A stretch of DNA of 21,583 nucleotides from positions 15,534 through 37,116 of the forward strand of contig DMNK01000011.1 in the NCBI GenBank assembly GCA_003453695.1. The letters run 5' to 3'. The DNA comes from Acidimicrobiaceae bacterium (GTDB lineage: Bacteria; Actinomycetota; Acidimicrobiia; Acidimicrobiales; UBA8190). Shown one piece after another: positions 16,675 through 21,583 of the stretch; position 1 is the stretch's first letter, and each line of letters starts with the position of its first letter. A program made the translations under genes and the position numbers. The notes under the pieces were generated by a model. That model was not told the DNA's origin and did no database searches. It saw only the letters and a program-made list of their open reading frames with translations.

Positions 16675-16697
16675 CCCGGCTGCACCCGAGCTGTCAA
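16669..16697 (-). promoter_or_regulatory. Sigma-70 type promoter of the PadR-ABC-FtsX operon
   Basis: On the minus strand the -35 is TTGACA (16692-16697), exactly matching consensus. It is followed by a 17-nt spacer and the -10 TAGCAT (16669-16674). The predicted start is near 16662, inside the palindrome, leaving a leader of about 25 nt with GAGGAG. This is the clearest promoter in the window. Confidence 0.78.
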
Positions 16698-16761
16698 GGC
16701 CCGATGTCGCTGTGGGCCGGATCCCCTTACGCCGATGCCGCCCCTGTCGCGGGCCGGCGCG

Positions 16762-17136
16762 TCAGCCCTCGGTCACCATGAGCTGGTTCTTGTCCTGGTC
16801 CCGGAAGAAGAACCCCAGGGGCACGGTGCCGTCGCCTCCCCACATCTCGTCGTCCACGTCCACACCCCGCTGCTTCAGCTCGGCGTGGTCGGCACGGGGG
16901 TCGGGGGAGGTGAGCGACACGCCGGTCATCCGGCCCGGCTCGTAGCTGCCCTGCGGTGGCACGAGGGCGAGGGCAGTGCCTCCTCCTGCCGGCGTCACCT
17001 CCACCCAGCGGCTGCCTTCTCCGAAGGGGACGTCTGCGGTCAGGCTGCATCCGAGGTTCTTCGTGTAGAACGCGATGGCCCCGTCCTGGTCCGAGACCGG
17101 GATGAGGACTCTTCCAAGCTGTGAGATCTTCGGCAC
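16762..17136 (-). CDS. Single-domain VOC family protein
   Basis: A 124-residue protein of the glyoxalase/bleomycin-resistance superfamily. It begins with a strand (LGRVLIPVSDQDGAIAFYTK), has the middle RWVEVTPAGGGTALALVPP, and ends with GFFFRDQDKNQLMVTEG, where the final Glu is in a usual metal-ligand place. The length is that of one VOC module, so it would work as a dimer. GTG 17136 is supported by AAGGAG upstream. It lies about 90 bp beyond the start-side of the PadR operon promoter and reads towards it. Substrate unknown. Confidence 0.92.
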   Translation of the reverse strand: MPKISQLGRVLIPVSDQDGAIAFYTKNLGCSLTADVPFGEGSRWVEVTPAGGGTALALVPPQGSYEPGRMTGVSLTSPDPRADHAELKQRGVDVDDEMWGGDGTVPLGFFFRDQDKNQLMVTEG

Positions 17137-17282
17137 TGCCTTCTCCTTTCGTTGCCGGAGCCCGACCGTAGGGCCCCGGAGCTACGACGGGCCGGCCGCT
17201 TCCAAATCACCGGCCAGGTTTGGATCCGGTTGACAAACGGGTAACCGCAACGGCGGGCCACGGTGGCGCCTGCTCCCCGCTC

Positions 17283-19478
17283 ATGACCATTCCCACGCTG
17301 AGCAGCCACAACCTGTTGGTCCTGTGGGTCCAGCTCGCCACCCTGCTGGCTGCGGCCCGGTTGCTCGGCTCGGGGGCACGGCGTCTGGGCCAGCCGGCGG
17401 TCGTCGGCGAGCTGGTCGCAGGTCTCGTCCTCGGCCCTTCGGTCTTCGGCCACGTGTGGCGCAGCGGCTTCCGGTGGCTCCTGCCCCACGGGCCGAGCTC
17501 GGCTCCCCTGCTCGGGATCTCCGCACTCAGCCTGGTGTTCCTTCTCGTCGTGATCGGCGCCGAGACCGATCTCCGCCTCATCGCCCGACTCGGTCGGGCG
17601 GCGGCATCGGTGTCGCTGGCGAGCATCGTGGTGCCCTTGGCGGCCGGAGGGGCCCTGGCGCTGGTGCTCCCCGCCATCCTCGTGGGCCACCACGGACGCG
17701 CCACGTTCGCGCTGTTGATGGCGGCGGCCGTCGCCGTGTCGTCGCTACCGGTGATCGCCAGGATCGTCATCGACATGGGGCACGTCCGCCGGGACGTCGG
17801 CCAGCTGGCCATCGCCGCCGCCACGGTCAACGACACCACCGGCTTTCTGGTGCTGGCACTGGCCAGCGGCCTCGTGGCCAACGGCGGCCTCCACGTGGCG
17901 GTGGCGCTCGTCGGGTTGCTGGGCATCGGCGCCGTGGCCCTCACCGGCGGCCAGGCGGTCCTCGACCGGCTGTTCCGCGAAGCGCGACGGCGAGAGGTGG
18001 ACGCCGCTGCCAACTTGGCGATCGGGATCGTGGCCTCGTTGGCGGCGGCAGCGGCCATGGAGGCGGTGGGGGTCGAAGGAGCGCTCGGGGCGTTCGTCGT
18101 CGGCATGGCACTGGGCCGGTCCCGTTTCCTGCCACAGCGGACCCTCGACAACTTCGCCACGGTGACCGCCGCCTTCTTCTCTCCCCTCTACTTCGCCACA
18201 GCCGGACTGCGGGTCGACGTGGGATCGCTGGGCCTGCCCGGGGTAGCGGTGGCCTTCGTGGCGGTGACCGTGGTGGCAGCCATCTCGAAGTTCGTCGGAG
18301 CGATAGCCGGCGGCCGGGCCGCCCGCCTCCACTGGCGGGAGTCGGCGGCCCTGGGAGTGGTCCTGAACGGGCGCGGCGCGCTGCAGGTCATCATCGCCAC
18401 CGGCGGCCTCACCATCGGCATACTCGACACCGCCTCCTACAGCGTCATCGTCCTCATGGCGATCGTCACGTCCTTGGTGGTCCCGCCCGTGCTGCACAGA
18501 ATCGTGCGCGACTGGGGGGGAACGCCCGAAGAGCAGGAGAGACTGCAGCGCGAGAAGGAGCTGGGGCGCAACGTGATCGTCCGCGGACAGCGCCTGTTGC
18601 TGCCCAGCCGAGGCAGCCCCAACTCGGTCGCCGTCGCCACCGTGCTCGCTGCCGCCTGGCCCGAGGAGTCGGAGGTCACCGTGCTGTCGGTCGCCGCCGA
18701 GGGTGAGGCCTCCGCCGACATCGAACCGATCGTCGAGGCATTGGCGCCGCGGACGGCGGAGCGGCGCCACGTGGGATCGGAAGAGGTGCTCGAGGAGATC
18801 CTCACCGAAGCGCGCCTCGGGTACGGCGTCATCGCCTTGGGGGCGGCCGAGGAGCCCGGTCCCCATCATCTGCTCTCGGCGGTCCTCGACGACCTTCTCG
18901 TCGAGAGCCCGATCCCGCTGGTCGTCGTGCGGCGGGCACGGGGCGCCCTGGCGCAACAGCCTCCGCTCTCCAAGGTGGTGGTGCCCGTGAGCGGGACGCC
19001 GGCGGCACGAGCGGGACAGGAGGTGGCCTACAACCTGAGTCGCACCCGCGACAGCACGGTCGTGCTGGTCCACGTGGTCACCCGCTCCGACCCCGTTGCC
19101 GAGGAGGCCCGCCGCATTGCCACTCCCTCATCCCCGCTCGACGGCCGGCGCCGGCGCGGGCTGGCCGAACCGGAGGGAGCGGCCCAGGTCGTGCTGGGCG
19201 GGGCCCGGTCGATGGCGGACGAGATGGGCATCGAGCCCGAGATGCTCGTGCGTCACGGCAGCTCGCCGGGAGACGAGATCGTGGCCGTCGTGAAGCAGAC
19301 CGGAGCCGACACCATCGCGCTGGGGTCCACGGTCCGCCAGGTCGACGGCCATCCCTTCCTGGGACACACCGTGGAGCAGGTGCTGGCCGAGAGCGATGCC
19401 ACCGTGATCCTGGTGCTGTTGCCCGAGGTGTCGTCGCGCCTGGGCGCGCTGGTCGCCGAGACCGCCACCGCCACCTGA
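17283..19478 (+). CDS. CPA2 cation:proton antiporter with C-terminal USP-like region
   Basis: A 731-residue membrane transporter. Residues about 8-405 form the antiporter domain with about 12 hydrophobic segments. The family signature QPAVVGELVAGLVLGPSVFG is at 37-56, an ion-site Asn183-Asp184 (ATVNDTTGFL) and the FFSPLYFATAGLRVD segment at 298-312. The cytoplasmic C-terminus (about 425-715) looks like two universal-stress-protein-like modules; the second has VVVPVSGTPAARAGQEVAYN and ends ALGSTVRQVDGHPFLGHTVE. The second module's nucleotide loop lacks the G-x-x-G spacing of ATP-binding USPs. ATG 17283 is the first reasonable start but has no ribosome-binding site; TTG 17220 would add 21 residues. 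The role is probably K+ or Na+/H+ exchange for pH or osmotic balance. Confidence 0.92.
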   Translation: MTIPTLSSHNLLVLWVQLATLLAAARLLGSGARRLGQPAVVGELVAGLVLGPSVFGHVWRSGFRWLLPHGPSSAPLLGISALSLVFLLVVIGAETDLRLIARLGRAAASVSLASIVVPLAAGGALALVLPAILVGHHGRATFALLMAAAVAVSSLPVIARIVIDMGHVRRDVGQLAIAAATVNDTTGFLVLALASGLVANGGLHVAVALVGLLGIGAVALTGGQAVLDRLFREARRREVDAAANLAIGIVASLAAAAAMEAVGVEGALGAFVVGMALGRSRFLPQRTLDNFATVTAAFFSPLYFATAGLRVDVGSLGLPGVAVAFVAVTVVAAISKFVGAIAGGRAARLHWRESAALGVVLNGRGALQVIIATGGLTIGILDTASYSVIVLMAIVTSLVVPPVLHRIVRDWGGTPEEQERLQREKELGRNVIVRGQRLLLPSRGSPNSVAVATVLAAAWPEESEVTVLSVAAEGEASADIEPIVEALAPRTAERRHVGSEEVLEEILTEARLGYGVIALGAAEEPGPHHLLSAVLDDLLVESPIPLVVVRRARGALAQQPPLSKVVVPVSGTPAARAGQEVAYNLSRTRDSTVVLVHVVTRSDPVAEEARRIATPSSPLDGRRRRGLAEPEGAAQVVLGGARSMADEMGIEPEMLVRHGSSPGDEIVAVVKQTGADTIALGSTVRQVDGHPFLGHTVEQVLAESDATVILVLLPEVSSRLGALVAETATAT

Positions 19479-19486
19479 CGACGGGC

Positions 19487-20617
19487 TCAGGGCGGCATGA
19501 GGGGCGGCTTTCCGGCGCGGCGCGTCGGCGGCCGCAGGGGAGCGATCACCTCGGCCTCGTGGCGCCGCGGCCCCGACCACAGCGCCGGAGGGGCATCGAC
19601 GGCGAGCGCCACGCTGTAGGCGGCCGTTTCGTAGTTGGCCCGCCAGCCGAGGAAGTCGAGCCAGGCGTCCTCGGTGGGCCGCTCGAGTGGGAAGTCCACC
19701 CGGCGCAACCGCTCCACGGCTGCTTGGAAGTCCTCGTAGGTGAGCGAGATGCCGTCGTTGGGATCTGCATCCTCGGGGACGTCGAACCCGATGGCCCGGG
19801 CGATGCTGGTGAGGCACGTGAAGCCGCCCCGCAGGCACAGCCGTGCCTGGACCAGGCCGGGGGCGTCAGGCAGCAGGGCCAGGTAGAGGGCGGCAGCGTC
19901 GAGGACGGCCAGCTGCGCCAGCACCCACGACGAGAGCGATCGTGGAGAGCGGAACCACACCAACGGGACGTAGGTCGTGTGGCTCTCCTGCACCTCCGCC
20001 GACCATTGTTCCCACTGCTCGAACAGCGCCGGCAGCTCGCTCACGGCGGACACGCCGCTGCCGAGGCCGTAGTGGGTGCGGGCCAGCAGCTCCGGGCCCC
20101 ACGAGGGCACGCCGGCACGTGAGTCGAGGAGCGTGATGAGCGCCTCTCGCCGGGCGAAGGCGCCGTACAGCGTGGGCAGGTAGCCGATCTGCAGGGCCAC
20201 CGTCCCCAATCCGGCCAGCGACGCCAGGATGTCGAGGGCTGCCACCGAGCCGCTTCCGGGAGCCACGGACCCGAGCGTGGGCAGCGATGCGCCGGCCTGT
20301 TCCATGGCCCCGCCCAGCCCGGCGCCTCCGATGAACGGCCAGATGAGCAACCCGAACCCCACTTGGAACAGCGCCAGCCACGCCACGATCTGCAGGATGA
20401 TCTGCACGGGCGCCTGGATGGCGAGGATGCGGTCGCGACGCTCGTAGGACCCGGCGAGGTCAGCGAAGAAGTGGAAGCAGGCCCGGTTGGCGAGCGCCAC
20501 GTAGCGGGTGATGCGGCTGCGGATGCGGCGGGGGACGACGACGGTGGCGAGCACGCTCCAGGCGGCGGCGAAGACGAGGAACCCACCGACGAAGGCGAAC
20601 AGGACCCGGACGGCCAC
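19487..20617 (-). CDS. Polytopic membrane protein, 2TM-channel-like without selectivity filter
   Basis: A 376-residue protein starting at GTG 20617. TM1 is at about residues 4-27, TM2 at about 71-97 and TM3 at about 128-150. A long cytoplasmic region follows with conserved-looking stretches IGYLPTLYGAFARREALITL, WFRSPRSLSSWVLAQLAVLD and LTYEDFQAAVERL. The TM2-loop-TM3 part has the shape of a K+ channel pore module, but the loop (SLPTLGSVAPGSGS) has no TVGYGD-like filter. Related sequences in actinobacteria are annotated only as hypothetical or ion-channel-like, as far as I recall. It is convergent with the antiporter, the stops being 8 bp apart. Function unknown. Confidence 0.85.
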   Translation of the reverse strand: MAVRVLFAFVGGFLVFAAAWSVLATVVVPRRIRSRITRYVALANRACFHFFADLAGSYERRDRILAIQAPVQIILQIVAWLALFQVGFGLLIWPFIGGAGLGGAMEQAGASLPTLGSVAPGSGSVAALDILASLAGLGTVALQIGYLPTLYGAFARREALITLLDSRAGVPSWGPELLARTHYGLGSGVSAVSELPALFEQWEQWSAEVQESHTTYVPLVWFRSPRSLSSWVLAQLAVLDAAALYLALLPDAPGLVQARLCLRGGFTCLTSIARAIGFDVPEDADPNDGISLTYEDFQAAVERLRRVDFPLERPTEDAWLDFLGWRANYETAAYSVALAVDAPPALWSGPRRHEAEVIAPLRPPTRRAGKPPLMPP

Positions 20618-20710
20618 GCCTCAGCATCGCATGGGCGCCCGGTAGCACGCCCGTGACCGCCGGCCCGCAGGGCGCTTGAGCAGGGAGAACGCCCGCGGGA
20701 TCCGATCTGT

Positions 20711-20734
20711 GCGTAAGTTGGTAATCTCGTAATC
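20711..20734 (+). repeat. Three 8-bp tandem repeats abutting a start codon
   Basis: The units are GCGTAAGT (20711-20718), TGGTAATC (20719-20726) and TCGTAATC (20727-20734). GTAA recurs at an exact 8-bp step, and the last unit touches ATG 20735. They overlap the candidate -10, so they may be an operator. Confidence 0.6.
20722..20727 (+). promoter_or_regulatory. Candidate -10 element (TAATCT), leaderless start
   Basis: TAATCT fits TANNNT and ends 7 nt before ATG 20735, placing the expected transcription start on the A of ATG. No Shine-Dalgarno is present. The -35 region around 20699-20704 is poor. Confidence 0.5.
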
Positions 20735-21202
20735 ATGACGACGCTCGAAGACATCCGGTCCCTGTTCCAGTCCCAGGTGCCCCAGGGCTGGTTCGAGGGC
20801 GCCCCAACGGTGGAGGCCGACGACGAGGAGATCCTGTGCGTGGGGACCCTCCCGCCGGGCGAGTCGGTCGACGGCTTCCGGGAACGCACCCGGGCCGAGC
20901 GCATGGCCATCGCCGGGGAGGTCGAGGCGCGCTTTCGGCGCAAGGTCTCCTGGGGCGTGGAACGAGACGGTGCGACCACCCTCTTCACCACGCTCAACAC
21001 GCCGGTGATGACGAGGCTGCGGCTGCCCGAGCGCTCCGTGCTCGACACCCTCGTGGAGGCCGGGGTGGCACGGAGCCGCAGCGAAGCACTGGCGTGGTGC
21101 GTGAAGCTCGTGGGCCGTCACCAAGCCGAATGGATCGAAGACCTGCGAGAAGCGCTCAAGGGCGTCAAGCACGCCCGAGCAGGAGGACCGACACTCATAT
21201 GA
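20735..21202 (+). CDS. Conserved protein with ribbon-helix-helix-like C-terminal half
   Basis: A 155-residue soluble protein. The N-terminal half (SQVPQGWFEGAPTVEADDEE, then ILCVGTLPPGE) is acidic and unlike any family I can name. The C-terminal half has a strand (VMTRLRLPERS), a helix (LDTLVEAG), a turn (ARSRS) and a second helix (EALAWCVKLVGRHQAEWIED). This matches the order and length of a CopG/Arc-type ribbon-helix-helix DNA-binding motif, although the call rests on pattern alone. Three 8-bp repeats lie immediately before its start, as expected for an autoregulated RHH protein. Its stop overlaps the start of the trypsin-like protease (ATGA, 21199-21202), so the two are translationally coupled. 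Confidence 0.85.
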   Translation: MTTLEDIRSLFQSQVPQGWFEGAPTVEADDEEILCVGTLPPGESVDGFRERTRAERMAIAGEVEARFRRKVSWGVERDGATTLFTTLNTPVMTRLRLPERSVLDTLVEAGVARSRSEALAWCVKLVGRHQAEWIEDLREALKGVKHARAGGPTLI

Positions 21203-21583
21203 CCGACGTGCTCTCTGATCTCGAGCTCACCGAGGCCGAGGCCGAGGCGCTCGACGCCTACTCGGCCACGGTCGTCTCGGTGGCCGACAAGGTGGTGCCC
21301 TCGGTGGCGGCGCTACGCGTGAACGGTCGGGGAGGCCGGCAAGGAGCGGGCAGCGCCGTCGTGCTCTCGTCCGACGGCTACCTGCTCACATCGGCTCACG
21401 TCGTCGGCGGTACTGAGCGCGGCACGGCCGCATTCCCCGACGGTCGCGACCAGGACTTCGAGGTGGCCGGTCGCGACGTCCTCTCCGACCTGGCCGTGTT
21501 GCGCGTGCTCGGCGGCGACCTGCCGGCCGTGGACATCGGCGACGCCGACCGGCTGCGCGTGGGCCAGCTGGTGGTGGCCGTGG
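21199..21583 (+). CDS. Trypsin-like S1C serine protease without signal peptide (3' end outside window)
   Basis: The first 128 residues of a protease that runs off the window. The start is ATG 21199, with AGGAGG at 21181-21186 twelve nt upstream. Two catalytic residues are visible: His in LLTSAHVVGG and Asp in SDLAVLRV. The Ser lies beyond the end. The N-terminus (TDVLSDLELTEAEAEALDAY) is acidic and helical, with no hydrophobic anchor or signal sequence, so the enzyme is probably cytoplasmic, unlike most HtrA proteins. It is coupled to the RHH-like gene. It differs from the protease at the left edge of the window, so they are not copies of one gene. Whether a PDZ domain follows cannot be seen. 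Confidence 0.9.
   Translation, partial: MTDVLSDLELTEAEAEALDAYSATVVSVADKVVPSVAALRVNGRGGRQGAGSAVVLSSDGYLLTSAHVVGGTERGTAAFPDGRDQDFEVAGRDVLSDLAVLRVLGGDLPAVDIGDADRLRVGQLVVAV

Noticed and set aside
17230..17235. TTGACA upstream of the antiporter as a -35 element
   Set aside because: No -10-like hexamer lies 16-19 nt downstream; the region there reads GCGGGC.
17745..19073. Minus-strand open frame of 442 codons opposite the antiporter
   Set aside because: It is antisense to the CPA2 gene, and the product is low-complexity Asp/His/Arg/Gly without motifs.

Overview
The window is about 70 percent GC, densely packed and bacterial. GTG and TTG starts are common, and several genes have a TANNNT -10 element placed so that the mRNA would begin at or near the start codon. 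The protein set includes a SigX5/SigG-type ECF factor with a SnoaL-like tail, PadR plus a 10-TM FtsX-type exporter, two-domain VOC proteins and a DUF6186-like small membrane protein. This points to an actinomycete, perhaps an environmental lineage such as Acidimicrobiia. The class is an inference, because no rRNA or other marker is present. I see no tRNA, rRNA, CRISPR array, insertion sequence or prophage.

Layout. 1-845 is the C-terminal part of an HtrA-like serine protease with a PDZ domain. 962-1339 is a ChaB/Rho-N-like protein. 1383-1969 (minus) is a coupled pair of small membrane proteins, divergent from a short-chain dehydrogenase (2006-3013). A small membrane protein (3166-3600), a class B penicillin-binding protein (3664-5163) and a GAF-GAF-PP2C phosphatase (5178-6941) follow on the plus strand. 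6987-9614 (minus) holds a duplicated-domain protein of unknown function, a PF10118-type protein with a ferritin-like diiron residue pattern, and a two-domain VOC protein. A small STAS-like ORF lies at 9690-9959 (plus). Two sigma factor genes (ECF 10009-10992 and group 2 sigma-70 11170-12102) are on the minus strand. A 27-codon ORF with a strong ribosome-binding site diverges from the group 2 sigma gene. A small GNAT protein (12406-12723) precedes a three-gene minus-strand operon: PadR, ABC ATPase and FtsX-like permease (16638 down to 12825). The three genes overlap by 4 bp at each junction. The PadR gene has a clear promoter whose -10 lies in a perfect 19-bp palindrome. The window ends with a VOC protein, a CPA2 antiporter with a USP-like tail, a polytopic membrane protein that looks like a channel without its filter, and an operon of a ribbon-helix-helix-like protein with a second trypsin-like protease that lacks a signal peptide and runs off the end.

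Themes. Much of the content concerns envelope and stress functions: two trypsin-like proteases, a PBP, a PP2C phosphatase, a STAS-like protein, two sigma factors and a regulated exporter. Most genes are separate units. The only firm operons are PadR-ABC-FtsX, the RHH-like/protease pair and the small membrane pair. I found no obvious defence or biosynthetic system. The best candidates for new biology are the RHH-like/protease operon with its 8-bp tandem repeats, the diiron-like PF10118 protein, the small ORF opposite the sigma factor, and the 14-bp tandem repeat that brackets two convergent stop codons.
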